Shown one piece after another: positions 55,283 through 64,000 of a stretch of DNA of 64,000 nucleotides (the first letter of the stretch is position 1; every line of letters begins with the position of its first letter). The notes under the pieces were generated by a model. The model saw nothing but the letters and a program-made list of their open reading frames with translations, was not told the origin of the DNA and did no database searches. Origin of the DNA: an uncultured cyanobacterium. Lineage in GTDB: Bacteria > Cyanobacteriota > Cyanobacteriia > Thermostichales > Thermostichaceae. The stretch is from positions 16,920 to 80,919 of the forward strand of contig CALFBB010000023.1 of assembly GCA_937944885.1 (NCBI GenBank), read 5' to 3'. The position numbers and the translations under genes are program-made.

Positions 55283-55490
55283 CGGTGCACTGATTGACCC
55301 ACCCGTTTTCACCGATTTTCAAAGCAGGACCTCTGCACCAACCTGCTGCTTCGTGCCTGGGCTACCCTTCCCAAAGGCTACCTCTAGGCTAACGGCAATC
55401 GAACAGGGGGGCAAAGATTCGGTAAAGGGGCTAGCGTGACGCTTGAGCTGTCGGGGGAATTGACCGACTTGGGCTCTATCCAAGACATTT

Positions 55491-55514
55491 GGGTTATCAA
55501 GTGGGTTATCAAGT
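55491..55514 (+). repeat. 12-bp tandem duplication at the end of the PRC-barrel gene
   Basis: GGGTTATCAAGT occurs twice in tandem. The right copy contains the stop codon of the minus-strand PRC-barrel gene; the left copy lies outside it. Confidence 0.9.
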
Positions 55515-56399
55515 CGGGGGATCGTTGGGCTTGTCCTCCCAAACATCGGCGGGAGATTCTGGAGCAGGGGATTCAGAAGCTGGCTGCGCAGGGGTATCTT
55601 CTGTTGTGTATTCCTGCTCCCATTTCGGTTGCTCGGGGGCGGGGGCAGGCTCAGCTCGACGGGGGCGCTCAGGTTGGGGTTCCGGCTCAGGTTCCTCCTC
55701 TGCGTAGATATCTTCTTCTTCTGCCTCGTACTCCTCGCCATACTCTTCGTCGTAATCTTCTTCATCCTCAACGGCGGTGCTATCGATGGGACTGGGTAGG
55801 GCTGGGTTTAAGGTAACTGCGGCTTCCCAGGGGGGTTTACCTAGCCCAAGAGTTTCCAAAATGCCCTTGGCCAATTGAGTCAGTCGGGTTTCGGCTCCAT
55901 CTTCCACAATCAAGCGATCCCCACCGATAGAAACAATCTCATCGGTGGAAAGCAGATAGGTGCTGAGAATAAATCCGGGCACAAAGGTAAGGCCAAGATT
56001 AGAGAGTACCAAGCCCGTAATGATGCCCGAGACAGAGTTAAATTCAAAATCTTTAACTTTACCGAGGCGGATCCCTCCTTCGGTGACCACTTCGCTGCCC
56101 ACCACTCGGCTTAGACCCTCTAGATCGAGGTTGTCGAAAACCTCATCGTTGGGCACTAGCAAGGCATCTTGTCCCAAAGCCGTTACTTGCCGCAGCTCCA
56201 GCAGACGAGGAGCACCGGCAAAGGCTTTCTCCAAAACTCCCAACACCAAGACTTGCTTGGCCTCTAAGTCCGCCCAAACCTGGCTCACTATCCCGAGTCG
56301 GGCTGCGTTGGCCTGACTGATCACTTGTGTTCCCAGAACCTGTGACCGCCGACGAACCTCTGATCGCACGAGCGCAACAGATTCTTTCCCAGTCGTCAT
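55509..56399 (-). CDS. PRC-barrel domain protein with acidic tail
   Basis: Residues about 15-90 and 95-170 form two PRC-barrel-like units: VISQANAARLGIVSQVWADL in the first and EGGIRLGKVKDFEFNSVSG in the second. The C-terminal 90 residues are strongly acidic and Pro/Glu-rich (DEEDYDEEYGEEYEAEEED). PRC barrels occur in photosynthetic reaction centre H subunits and in RimM and are often protein-binding. This cyanobacterial form has no assigned function that I know. Its stop lies in a 12-bp duplication. Confidence 0.82.
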   Translation of the reverse strand: MTTGKESVALVRSEVRRRSQVLGTQVISQANAARLGIVSQVWADLEAKQVLVLGVLEKAFAGAPRLLELRQVTALGQDALLVPNDEVFDNLDLEGLSRVVGSEVVTEGGIRLGKVKDFEFNSVSGIITGLVLSNLGLTFVPGFILSTYLLSTDEIVSIGGDRLIVEDGAETRLTQLAKGILETLGLGKPPWEAAVTLNPALPSPIDSTAVEDEEDYDEEYGEEYEAEEEDIYAEEEPEPEPQPERPRRAEPAPAPEQPKWEQEYTTEDTPAQPASESPAPESPADVWEDKPNDPPT

Positions 56400-56539
56400 G
56401 GTGTCTTCCCCGTCGTGAGTCCAAATGTTAGGCCTTTGGCCCGCTGACGCGAACGCTTAAGTGGGCCGTGGATCTGGCGCAGAGTGCCAAAATCAAGATA
56501 ATAGTACCACTGCCTGTCTCCTCCCTTGTGGGATCCGGT

Positions 56540-57646
56540 TTAGGGATCCCTGCAAATTTGCCTATCCCAAGTCAGAAACTGTTCGGCCATCTTGTCCAGA
56601 GAGTAGTGCTGCTCAACCCATTGGCGACAGCGATTTCTGTCGATGCGGTCTAGGTGACCTACGGCCTCTACCAGTGCCGGCACATTGTCTGGCTCTACCA
56701 CCCAGCCGGTTTCTCCATCCCTGACAATTTCCGCTGGCCCACCGCGTCGATAGGTCATGACCGGTACACCACAGGCTAGGGCCTCTACCGCCACCATACC
56801 AAAAGCTTCAATCCACTTGGGGGTCATGATCAAAGCGGAGCAGCGGCCTAGCTGCTGCTGCATCTGCCGGGTGGGTAAGAATCCTAAGTAATGCAGCTGG
56901 GCGCGGGGATACTGAACCTGGATCTGCTGCCAGTAGCCGGGATCCTGCAGATGGCCCAAGATTACCACCGGCAGCCCGGTCTTTTCGGAAAGGGCGGCAC
57001 AATCTTCCAGCCCTTTTTCGGGGGCAATGCGACCTACCCAAGCCAGGGAGCCATTGCCCTGGGGCACAAAGTCGTACTGCTGCAGATCCACTCCACAGGG
57101 CAGATAAACAAACGGATCCTGACCTTTTGACATTTTTTCCCGAGCAAAGGCAAAGGTTTGCCCCTGAGCACGGGAATGCACCGCCAGCCGACCAGGGTAG
57201 GCTTGGGCAATGTGGGCTAAGGCGTGATCCACTGCATCGCTAAGGGATCCCATGCTCAGAAGATGAGCAACAGGGGTACGGAAAAAGTCTGTCAGATAAA
57301 AGGAAAGCCAGTCGTAGCTCCAGTTGAGGATCAAATCAACGTGATCCTGGAGTTGAGCAGCCCGCTGCCACAGTTGCGCCAGCAAAGAGGGAATCTGGAT
57401 CTCAACCGGCTGCTCGCGGCTTTGGCTTTGAGCGTAGGGAGGCGGCAAACCTGCCACTGGCTCGATGACGGTCTCGGGTAAGCCGGCAATGTGGGATCCC
57501 TGAGGGGCCAGCACCTGCACCCGGTGTCCGCGCTGAATCAGAGCACGGGTCAGGTTGGCCAGGTTCAGTTCCACTCCACCCCCCGCCCCTGAACCTAAAG
57601 GACCGACAGGAGTAGAGAGGAACAGGTATCGACGGGGTTGAGTCAC
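56540..57646 (-). CDS. GT4-family glycosyltransferase
   Basis: The N-terminal domain starts RRYLFLSTPVGPLGSGAGGG with the Gly-rich loop. The C-terminal nucleotide-sugar domain has LAWVGRIAPEKGLEDC and the E-x7-E motif EAFGMVAVEALACGVPVMTY, followed by GGPAEIVRDGETGWVV. These define a retaining GT-B enzyme of family 4. The acceptor and sugar are unknown; no polysaccharide cluster is nearby. The GTG start at 57646 is preceded by AGGAGG. No signal peptide or membrane helix. Confidence 0.92.
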   Translation of the reverse strand: MTQPRRYLFLSTPVGPLGSGAGGGVELNLANLTRALIQRGHRVQVLAPQGSHIAGLPETVIEPVAGLPPPYAQSQSREQPVEIQIPSLLAQLWQRAAQLQDHVDLILNWSYDWLSFYLTDFFRTPVAHLLSMGSLSDAVDHALAHIAQAYPGRLAVHSRAQGQTFAFAREKMSKGQDPFVYLPCGVDLQQYDFVPQGNGSLAWVGRIAPEKGLEDCAALSEKTGLPVVILGHLQDPGYWQQIQVQYPRAQLHYLGFLPTRQMQQQLGRCSALIMTPKWIEAFGMVAVEALACGVPVMTYRRGGPAEIVRDGETGWVVEPDNVPALVEAVGHLDRIDRNRCRQWVEQHYSLDKMAEQFLTWDRQICRDP

Positions 57647-57714
57647 CCAGGGATCCTCCTTGACTCAACTCATTCTCTGAGATGAACTTGCAACTTGAAT
57701 AGATTGAAGTAGAT

Positions 57715-58149
57715 TCAGACTTTAGCTACCAAGATCTCGCCGTCTTCCACCTTCACCTCATAACGGGTCAAGTTGGCATTGGCAGGGCCACGGATGCGTT
57801 CCCCCTCTGCTGTGAAGGCGGAGCTATGACAGGGGCAAACAAAGTTTTCGCCGCGCCAGTCCACATTACAACCGGCGTGAGGGCAAGTTGCGTCTAGAGC
57901 CAGCAGAGAGTCCTCATCCTCTGGATCCCCGCTCAACCACAGGGTAGGGGTGCGCTCCCCAAAGGCGTTTTCCACCTTGAAGGGGCCATCGGCCAAATCT
58001 TCTACTGTCGCCACCTTGATGAATTCGGCTTCGGGAGTTTGAGCAATGACACGGGCAGAACGGCGTTGGGTGAATGCAGGCAGCAACCCAGCCACTGAGC
58101 CAAACCCGAGAGCTAGCCATCGCAGGAAACCGCGACGATTGTTTTGCAT
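57715..58149 (-). CDS. Rieske [2Fe-2S] protein with Tat signal
   Basis: The 144-residue protein has a twin-Arg signal (NNRRGFLRWLALG) and a hydrophobic segment to about residue 27. The Rieske domain has CPHAGCNVDW and CPCHSSAF, giving the two Cys and two His cluster ligands. It is shorter than PetC of cytochrome b6f (about 180 residues), and the first ligand box is CPHAGC rather than CTHLGC. It is therefore probably an alternative soluble or anchored periplasmic/lumenal Rieske protein rather than the main PetC. Partner unknown. Confidence 0.9.
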   Translation of the reverse strand: MQNNRRGFLRWLALGFGSVAGLLPAFTQRRSARVIAQTPEAEFIKVATVEDLADGPFKVENAFGERTPTLWLSGDPEDEDSLLALDATCPHAGCNVDWRGENFVCPCHSSAFTAEGERIRGPANANLTRYEVKVEDGEILVAKV

Positions 58150-58717
58150 AGCCTTGTGTCCTCAAATGTGTCTTGGATGTCAATTCAGGAGTTGTCAGGC
58201 ACTGAACCCAGAGCGGATCCCGGCAACAGTCCTAACACCTTTTAATATCTTGTTACTTTGAAACGGTCTATGCCAGGGCTAAACCGCATTCTTCTTGAGT
58301 ACGCAGCAGAAGGGATCCCGGCCTGTGGGATCCCTCAGCCGGATTTAGAGATACACCCTGAGCTATTAAGCACCAACAGCTTTACCGCCACTCTAAAGCT
58401 CTAAAATCGAGAGACCAACAGCTCAGATACTGCCCGCGTAAATCTCGGCAATAGGGGAGAAGACAGCCGATCTTGAGCCAACAAAGGCTCCACCCAAACC
58501 AACCGGACATTCTATCGGCAGGCTATTGGGGCCAGTCGATCCACAGTCCCATACCCATGTTCCCCCTACACAGAATAGAGCTTCCGTTGGGTTAAACGAT
58601 TTCGAGCTTTGCTCAGGCTTCCGGCCGATAGCCCTACGGCCCCTAACTCAGAAGCACTCCCAAAATGCCCTGCTTCATCTTGAACCTGAAGCAAGTGTTG
58701 ACAACCCAAAGTTGTGG
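58150..58717. other. 568-bp intergenic region
   Basis: Between the ycf45 stop and the Rieske start, both on the minus strand. It contains two GGGATCCC copies 15 bp apart (58312-58319 and 58327-58334) and a GGCCG/CGGCC hairpin with a 9-base loop (58623-58641) that could end the ycf45 transcript. No gene is supported. Confidence 0.45.
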
Positions 58718-60529
58718 CTAGTTGGGATAAATGCGCAGCCGACGGTTGGGTTCTTCGCCAAAGCTCTGGGCACGCAGGTGGTAATGTTCTACCAACTGGT
58801 GCTGCAACTTGCGGATCAAAGCAGAGCGGGGCAGCAATTCCACCGGCTGCGACTTGGGAATAACGATTTGTTCAACAGCCAGACGCGCTTCTTCCAGGGC
58901 TTCTGTTTCATCCCCGCTGCTAGCTTGAATGAACAGTTCCAGTTCAGAATCGGATCCGTCCTCCGATTCAATGTTGAGGATGTGGCGCAGAGCGCGGGCC
59001 AGGTCAATCAGGGTGTTGGCCTTAACCGTATGGATTGGAATCTGGCGAGACTGAGCCAATTGTTGGATCTTGGAGCGATTGCGCACATGGGAGCGTAGGG
59101 CCAAGACAATGTCTGCTTCATCCAAATCCTTAGTAACCTGCGCCTGCAATTTCAGGGTTTGAATGACCTGCTCCAGATGAAAGCGACTCACTCCATAAGG
59201 ATAGACCATCAACGGCCCATGGCTATCCTGAGGTTTGTCCTCCCCCAGGGACCTCTCAAGATCTAAGCCTTCTTCTTCGTCTAGGCCAAGGCTAGAACGG
59301 GATCCCGTCTCCATGACCAAGTTAGTTTCCCGCGGCTGCCGTAGGCGATTTTCCAGAGGTTCTAGGGGTAAGGCTTCCATCCGTCCGGAACGGCGCCATC
59401 CTCCCCGTTCCCGCATCATAGACGTGCTGCTGCTAGCAGGCGGCCATTGAGGGCCGGATATGACCGGACGTTCGATGATCACCTGCCCGTTTTCATCTAG
59501 GCTACGGGTCTGTGTTAGGGGTTCCCGATTGCGCAAGAGGCGATCCACTGTGCTGGCAAGATCTTCATGCACCACCCAGCGGGCCCGTTCCAGCATCTCT
59601 ACCGCAATATCAAAGGTGGGAGGGGCTTTGCGCTCCAAAACGCTCTTCTGGCTGCCCCGTCGCCGCGCCTCCTCGTCTCCTAGGGTAACCGATTGGATCC
59701 CACCCACCAAATCCGATAAGGTGGGGTTTTTGATCAGGTTCTCGATGCGGTTGCCATGGGCTGTGGCCACCAGTTGTACCCCCCGCTCGGCAATGGTGCG
59801 GGAAGCTAGGGCCTCCAATTCGGTGCCAATTTCATCGATCACCACCACTTCCGGCATGTGGTTTTCCACCGCCTCGATCATGACTTTGTGTTGCAGCTCT
59901 GGGGTGGCCACCTGCATACGCCTGGCCCGACCAATCCCCGGGTGAGGGATATCCCCATCACCGGCGATCTCGTTGGAGGTGTCAATAATCACCACACGCT
60001 TGTGCAGATCGTCCGCCAGTACCCGGGCAATTTCCCGCAGCGCTGTGGTCTTTCCCACCCCTGGCCGGCCTAGGAGAAGCATAGAACGGCCCTGCTCCAC
60101 CAAGTCGCGGATCATGCTGATCACCCCAATAATGCAGCGACCGACTCGACAGGTGAGGCCGATGATCGTCCCTTGGCGGTTGCGGATGGCACTGATGCGA
60201 TGCAGGGTGGAGGCAATGCCGGCGCGGTTGTCGCCGCTGAACTCCCCCACTCGGCTGATCACCTGATCCAAGTCAGCACGGGTAACCACCTCATCCGACA
60301 GGTAATCGGCAAACCCCGGGAAACGCGCCTCAGGACGCCGTCCCAAATCCAGTACCACCTCCACCAGGCGATCCAACTGCGGATGCTGCTCCAATCGTTC
60401 CCGAATCGGGGTGGGCAAAATGTCCAGCAGCTTGCTCAGGTCTTCAGTGTAGTGGGCTTGGCCAGGGAAACGGGTACGGTCGGGATCCACCAATGGGTTC
60501 AGGGTTGGGGACTCTACAGGGGCGTTCAT
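58718..60529 (-). CDS. ycf45: Ycf45-type AAA ATPase with R3H domain
   Basis: The 603-residue protein has a central secretion-ATPase-like AAA module (about 110-330) with Walker A LLLGRPGVGKTTALREIA, VVIIDTSNEIAGDGDIPH and Walker B VVVIDEIGTELEA. The C-terminal region (about 430-600) contains an R3H-like single-strand nucleic-acid-binding motif (LVEHYHLRAQSFGEEPNRRLRIYP, shown in two parts: LVEHYHLRAQSF and EPNRRLRIYP). This is the Ycf45 family of cyanobacteria and red algal plastids. It lies 9 bp after ldpA, in a cluster with ndhN. Cellular role is not established. Confidence 0.93.
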   Translation of the reverse strand: MNAPVESPTLNPLVDPDRTRFPGQAHYTEDLSKLLDILPTPIRERLEQHPQLDRLVEVVLDLGRRPEARFPGFADYLSDEVVTRADLDQVISRVGEFSGDNRAGIASTLHRISAIRNRQGTIIGLTCRVGRCIIGVISMIRDLVEQGRSMLLLGRPGVGKTTALREIARVLADDLHKRVVIIDTSNEIAGDGDIPHPGIGRARRMQVATPELQHKVMIEAVENHMPEVVVIDEIGTELEALASRTIAERGVQLVATAHGNRIENLIKNPTLSDLVGGIQSVTLGDEEARRRGSQKSVLERKAPPTFDIAVEMLERARWVVHEDLASTVDRLLRNREPLTQTRSLDENGQVIIERPVISGPQWPPASSSTSMMRERGGWRRSGRMEALPLEPLENRLRQPRETNLVMETGSRSSLGLDEEEGLDLERSLGEDKPQDSHGPLMVYPYGVSRFHLEQVIQTLKLQAQVTKDLDEADIVLALRSHVRNRSKIQQLAQSRQIPIHTVKANTLIDLARALRHILNIESEDGSDSELELFIQASSGDETEALEEARLAVEQIVIPKSQPVELLPRSALIRKLQHQLVEHYHLRAQSFGEEPNRRLRIYPN

Positions 60530-60538
60530 AGTTAAATG

Positions 60539-61579
60539 CTAAGAGAAAGAGGTTTGGTGAAATCTAGGGGCAACCGCTACTGGTCGCTGTTTGACCTGGG
60601 CCACCAGCTGCTTGGCCAAGGGGATCCCCGCTGTCAACTCCTGTTGGTGGGCAGAGCCAGCCTGTCCCTGGAAATAGGTGGCCACCAGCTGGCGGGCATA
60701 ACTACCAAAGGCTAACCCGGCCACTGGCCAACGGGGATCCAACAGCGGCACCGTTTGGGCATTGGTTCCTCCCGCTAGCTGTACATAGCCGGGCAAACCC
60801 ATACTCAGCACCTTATGGGCCAACCTCAGGGTGGCCTTACTGGTGCCGGGTCCGGAGGCAATATCCCCACTCATGGGCCGGCCATCCGCCTGCCAAATCA
60901 ACACCTTGGGTAAAGGATCCATCAAGGCCAACAGATCCCGCAGATAGCCTTCCAGGCCAGGTCCGTCGTTAAAACTGACCGAGACAGCCTCTAGCTGGCG
61001 CAGCCATGGCCGTAGGTAGGCCCACAGTTGCCCAAACTGCGCCTGCCGACCGATATGGGTATGAATTTCTACCGCTTGGATACCCAGCTCGATTAAGGAG
61101 GGCAATACCTCCACTACTGGCACTGGATGGTTGGGGGTGGCAATGCGCCGGTGCGGACAAACCGGCTCACAGCGCCCACAGCCGTAGCACAGATCCGCTT
61201 GAATGTGAACCGTTCCGGAAGTGGTCAAGGGAACCAAAGCGTGGGGAGGGCAAACCGCCACACAGGGCTGCGGACAATCGGCAGGGCAAACGGGATCCGT
61301 CAATACTGCCTTGCGAAAATGCACGTCTTCCCCATCGTTAATGCTGACCATCACCCAAGGGGATCCCGCTTGCGGATCTTCCGCCTGGGCCCATCGGATC
61401 CCCTGCTGGGCAGCGCGCACAATTGCCGGATCAGCAGCCAAATCCACACAGTCTGCTCCAGCCAGAGTATAAAGGAAAACCAACTCCCTAACCGAGGGCA
61501 AGTGGTGGAAACTTGCACCACAGATCAGCTTGAACCAGGTACCCTGTTGCAGCGAGGCGTTTGGCAAGGTCACGGGCAC
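60539..61579 (-). CDS. ldpA: Light-dependent period protein LdpA (circadian clock input, Fe-S)
   Basis: LdpA senses the redox state of the cell and modulates the period of the Kai clock. The protein starts with the family motif GTWFKLICGASFHHLPSVR and has the ferredoxin-like cluster motifs CPADCPQPCVAVCPPHA and CYGCGRCEPVCPHRR (two [4Fe-4S] sites). The rest is an alpha/beta domain with SVSFNDGPGLEGYL. GTG 61579 is the start used here. It is 69 bp after ndhN and 9 bp before ycf45, so the three are probably one operon. No kai genes are in the window. Confidence 0.92.
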   Translation of the reverse strand: MPVTLPNASLQQGTWFKLICGASFHHLPSVRELVFLYTLAGADCVDLAADPAIVRAAQQGIRWAQAEDPQAGSPWVMVSINDGEDVHFRKAVLTDPVCPADCPQPCVAVCPPHALVPLTTSGTVHIQADLCYGCGRCEPVCPHRRIATPNHPVPVVEVLPSLIELGIQAVEIHTHIGRQAQFGQLWAYLRPWLRQLEAVSVSFNDGPGLEGYLRDLLALMDPLPKVLIWQADGRPMSGDIASGPGTSKATLRLAHKVLSMGLPGYVQLAGGTNAQTVPLLDPRWPVAGLAFGSYARQLVATYFQGQAGSAHQQELTAGIPLAKQLVAQVKQRPVAVAPRFHQTSFS

Positions 61580-61648
61580 GAGAAGCCACCAGCAGGATGG
61601 TTGTCTAGGCCGCAGTCTATCTATACTGAGATGGTAGCAGAGAATTTT

Positions 61649-62092
61649 TCAGGCGCTCTGCAAAGGTTGCCAACGAATTGCCTGATCTCGGCCTAGCTCG
61701 ACGACAAACTTCACTCCCTTGTCTTCCTGGCTCAGCTTCACCAAGTAAGACAGCTCCTGCTGGCTGAGCACATGCCCTTCATAAAACCAAAACACCAACC
61801 CCTTCGCCTGCGGGGGTAATGTAGCCCGATACTGCTCAATCAAGGGAGGAAAGAAGTAGGTGCGCCGTTCTGACTTGCCCAAAATGGCAGGCCGTACCCC
61901 GTGGATGCGAGTCAAATAACTGGCCAAATCTCCAATCCCCTTGCTGGAGAGGGTCACCACCTGGTAGCCTGCCCCCCGCAGCCGCCGCAAATAATGCCCT
62001 TCGGATCCCCCTTCTGGGGTAACAAAGATGGCTAAAGCCCCAGATTGCTCCAGTTGCCGTACAAATTTTTCGCCTGAGCCAACCAGCAACAT
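61649..62092 (-). CDS. ndhN: NAD(P)H-quinone oxidoreductase subunit N (NdhN)
   Basis: NdhN is a cyanobacteria- and plastid-specific subunit of the NDH-1 hydrophilic arm. The 147-residue protein matches the family throughout: VRQLEQSGALAIFVTPEGG, YLRRLRGAGYQVVTLSSKG, LASYLTRIHGVRPAILGK, and LSQQELSYLVKL and the C-terminal VVELGRDQAIRWQPL. The ATG at 62092 is well placed. It heads the cluster ndhN-ldpA-ycf45. Confidence 0.94.
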   Translation of the reverse strand: MLLVGSGEKFVRQLEQSGALAIFVTPEGGSEGHYLRRLRGAGYQVVTLSSKGIGDLASYLTRIHGVRPAILGKSERRTYFFPPLIEQYRATLPPQAKGLVFWFYEGHVLSQQELSYLVKLSQEDKGVKFVVELGRDQAIRWQPLQSA

Positions 62093-62294
62093 AAGGATAA
62101 CTCCACGACCCGTGTTGATATTGAGATAAAGAATGGGAACTCACCCAAACCTGAGCTTATTGTAAAGGCAGATGTCAGAGCACCGGACAAGTTGACAGCC
62201 GTTGGTCGGATCCCGACCGCAAGTTTTGCCCTTTTTCCGTCCTCACGAAGAAAGGTTAAGATACTTGAAGCACCCCCATTTTCGGGATCACCCC

Positions 62295-62786
62295 ATGAGG
62301 CGACGTAAGCTATTCACCCTCACGATGGCTGGACTCGTCACAGCACCCCTCAGTACGGTAGGAGAGAAACCTGCAATGGCTCAACGAACCTATCCTTTCA
62401 GCAAGACCGAAGCCGAGTGGCGGCAGTTGCTGACAGAGGAGCAATTTTATGTCTTGCGCCAAGAGGGCACCGAACCCCCCTTTCGCAATGCCTACTACGA
62501 CAACAAAGCGCCGGGTATTTACGTCTGTGCCGGTTGTGGACAGAAGCTCTTTTCTTCGGCGGCCAAGTACGACAGTGGTACCGGTTGGCCGAGTTTCTGG
62601 GAGCCGATTTCTCCAGATGCAATAGGGACCAAAACGGATTGGAAGCTATTTGTGCCTCGCACTGAGGTGCATTGCTCCAACTGTGGCGGACATTTGGGGC
62701 ATGTGTTCCGAGATGGCCCTCCACCCACCGGGTTGCGCTACTGTATGAATTCTGCTGCCCTTAAGTTCATTCCAGCCACAGTCTAA
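62295..62786 (+). CDS. msrB: Peptide methionine-R-sulfoxide reductase MsrB, exported form
   Basis: MsrB reduces methionine-R-sulfoxide in proteins. An N-terminal signal (about residues 1-29, ending near PAMAQ) suggests export. The catalytic domain has GIYVCAGCGQKLF and HCSNCGGHLGHVF, the four zinc Cys, the GTGWPSFWEPI motif and the catalytic Cys in LRYCMNSAALKF. All key residues are present. The ATG at 62295 (MRRRKLFTLTMAG) is chosen; the frame is open to 62202. An electron donor such as the thioredoxin at 44279 is possible but unproven. Confidence 0.95.
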   Translation: MRRRKLFTLTMAGLVTAPLSTVGEKPAMAQRTYPFSKTEAEWRQLLTEEQFYVLRQEGTEPPFRNAYYDNKAPGIYVCAGCGQKLFSSAAKYDSGTGWPSFWEPISPDAIGTKTDWKLFVPRTEVHCSNCGGHLGHVFRDGPPPTGLRYCMNSAALKFIPATV

Positions 62787-62844
62787 ACCCAGCAGAGGCT
62801 CCGGCTACCCACGCTAGGATGGAGTTACTGGCTGGGGTGACACC

Positions 62845-63657
62845 ATGTCCGATTACTCGGATTACACAGTTTTGGATGCTGCCTCAATTTTGCTGCGGGA
62901 GGGTCTGGAGGCACTGCTGGTGTTGGTGGCTTTGCTGGCCTTCCTGAGTAAAAGTGGGCAATCGGCTCAGAAGCGCTGGGTATGGCTAGGAGGAGCGCTA
63001 GGCCTATTGGCAGCACTGTTGCTCGGCCTACTGGTGAACTTCTTTTTCCAGCAGTTGCTTACCTCTACTCGCCAGGAGGTGTTGGAAGGGATCACAGGGC
63101 TACTGGCAGCAGGTTTACTCTTCTCCGTGAGTTTCTGGCTACATCGGCGAGCCGCAGTGGTCTCTTGGCAAGCGTTTGTTCAGGAACAGGCAAGGGTAGC
63201 TATGGCGGGTGGCCGGGTTTTTTCCTGGGCTTTCCTTGCTTTTGTAGCCGTGTTTCGGGAGGGGGCAGAGACGGTGTTGTTCTATGTGGGCTTAGCCCCT
63301 TCTCTGTCGGCAACGGATTTTGGATTGGGGCTGGGGCTGGGATCCTTGATCCTGGCGGTGGTAGCGGTGTTACTGTTGCAGCTGGGGATGAAGCTGCCCA
63401 TCCAGGCTTTTTTTCGGGGCCTCAGCCTGTTGATTTTCTATCTGGGCTTTAAGTTTTTGGGCAGTGGCTTGCATGCGTTGCAAATGGCAGGTTGGCTGCC
63501 CTCGACACCGGTGAGTGGCATCCCAAAGTTACGCTGGATTGGCTTTTACCCCACCTGGCAAACGATGCTGCCTCAGTTGCTGTTGTTGGGGGTGGCTGTA
63601 GCAGTGGGGTTATGGCAGCGGCTTCAGGCTGAATCTGCCCGCAAGGTTTCTCATTAG
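62845..63657 (+). CDS. FTR1-family high-affinity iron permease
   Basis: The 270-residue membrane protein has about seven hydrophobic helices and the duplicated iron-binding REGxE motifs: ILLREGLEALLVL near the N terminus and VFREGAETVLF near residue 140. FTR1/EfeU permeases import iron, in bacteria usually with a periplasmic EfeO/EfeB partner, which is absent here. Together with the TonB-linked locus it suggests more than one route for iron. It stands 58 bp after msrB on the same strand. Confidence 0.92.
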   Translation: MSDYSDYTVLDAASILLREGLEALLVLVALLAFLSKSGQSAQKRWVWLGGALGLLAALLLGLLVNFFFQQLLTSTRQEVLEGITGLLAAGLLFSVSFWLHRRAAVVSWQAFVQEQARVAMAGGRVFSWAFLAFVAVFREGAETVLFYVGLAPSLSATDFGLGLGLGSLILAVVAVLLLQLGMKLPIQAFFRGLSLLIFYLGFKFLGSGLHALQMAGWLPSTPVSGIPKLRWIGFYPTWQTMLPQLLLLGVAVAVGLWQRLQAESARKVSH

Positions 63658-63836
63658 ATCGGCGGGGGGAGGATGGGCTTTTACCGAAAGATTGGGTCTA
63701 AAGCCCCATCCCACCGCTAGCGCGGAAGCAAGCTAATAGGACGGCTTTTATTATTCTATTAATTATTATTCTAATTATTATTCCATAGTTTTATCCGTAG
63801 TTTTGTGCGATAAAATAGACCCATGTTAGTTGACCC
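63658..63836 (+). mobile_element. Left part of an IS605/IS607-type element upstream of tnpB
   Basis: The region before the transposase start is very AT-rich (63740-63815, with repeats of AATTATTATTCTA) and contrasts with the GC-rich genes. It contains a CCGC-TAGC-GCGG hairpin at about 63713-63724. A 14-bp tandem duplication GACCCATGTTAGTT (63818-63845) covers the start codon. The exact element end is not determinable. Confidence 0.5.
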
Positions 63837-64000
63837 ATGTTAGTTAGAGAAGCCAAGCCACTAAATGGCTCTAAGGAGCAGTACCAAGCTCTTGACCAAG
63901 CCATTCGTACTGCACAGTTTATCAGGAACAAGTGCGTGCCCTACTGGATGGACAATCAAGGGGTAGGGAAAGCTGTTTTGTATTCCCTGTGCAAAGATTG
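63837..64000 (+). CDS. tnpB: TnpB-type protein of an IS605/IS607-family element (5' part)
   Basis: The frame starts MLVREAKPLNGSKEQYQALD and continues IRTAQFIRNKCVPYWMDN to the window edge. This is the N terminus of OrfB/TnpB proteins encoded by IS200/IS605 and IS607 elements, RNA-guided nucleases related to Cas12. The catalytic RuvC and zinc-finger parts lie outside the window. The start ATG is in the second copy of a 14-bp duplication; the first-copy ATG is out of frame. TnpA is not seen on this side. Confidence 0.85.
   Translation, partial: MLVREAKPLNGSKEQYQALDQAIRTAQFIRNKCVPYWMDNQGVGKAVLYSLCKD

Overview
The window is chromosomal DNA of a cyanobacterium. Evidence: NDH-1 subunits NdhG, NdhE and NdhN, a PsbY-like photosystem II peptide, cyanophycin synthetase, the circadian input protein LdpA, a Ycf45-type R3H/AAA protein, an HCF164-type thioredoxin, and a type A RNase P RNA of cyanobacterial form. 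The palindrome GGGATCCC recurs throughout genes and spacers, much as HIP1 does in other cyanobacteria. Together with the moderately high GC content this recalls the unicellular hot-spring Synechococcus (Thermostichus) group, but that placement is inference.

Layout. 1-1837: a GAF-GAF histidine kinase cut by the left edge. 2.2-6.9 kb: ABC-F ATPase, riboflavin synthase, shikimate kinase and LeuC. 7-10.4 kb: an RCK-type channel with a non-canonical pore and an NHL-repeat lipoprotein. 10.9-13.5 kb: a thioredoxin-reductase-like flavoprotein, a stomatin/SPFH protein and RimM. 13.7-17.1 kb: GyrB, then NdhG-NdhE detached from the usual ndhA-I partners. 17.3-20.5 kb: small membrane protein(s) rearranged by a 33-bp duplication, a low-molecular-weight phosphatase, a lone EcfA-type ATPase and an EnvC/M23 peptidase. 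20.8-25.5 kb: a 1561-residue hybrid kinase. 25.7-28.6 kb: PsbY-like peptide, a decayed LysR gene, a fatty acid desaturase and a divergent TetR regulator. 28.6-31.9 kb: rnpB and mutS.

32.2-39.05 kb is the most coherent system: a TonB-dependent uptake locus (FecCD permease, ATPase, receptor with FRAP and NPDL boxes, TonB, binding protein). It looks like haem or metal-chelate import. A palindrome upstream of it has the same half-sites as one next to the TetR gene, which suggests a shared regulator.

39.2-64 kb: prepilin peptidase, CphA, a truncated alpha/beta hydrolase, thioredoxin, ThiO and a GNAT protein, a serine-protease-fold protein lacking its catalytic residues, RsmH followed by an FtsL-like protein, a response regulator, TyrA, ScpA, tRNA-Val(CAC), a LapA-like protein overlapping a sulfatase-fold protein, a PRC-barrel protein, a glycosyltransferase, a Rieske protein, the ndhN-ldpA-ycf45 cluster, MsrB, an FTR1 permease, and the start of an IS605-type TnpB at the right edge.

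A recurrent feature is short tandem duplication (9-33 bp, two to four copies) at gene borders and spacers. Several duplications touch start or stop codons. I found no CRISPR array, prophage or biosynthetic island.
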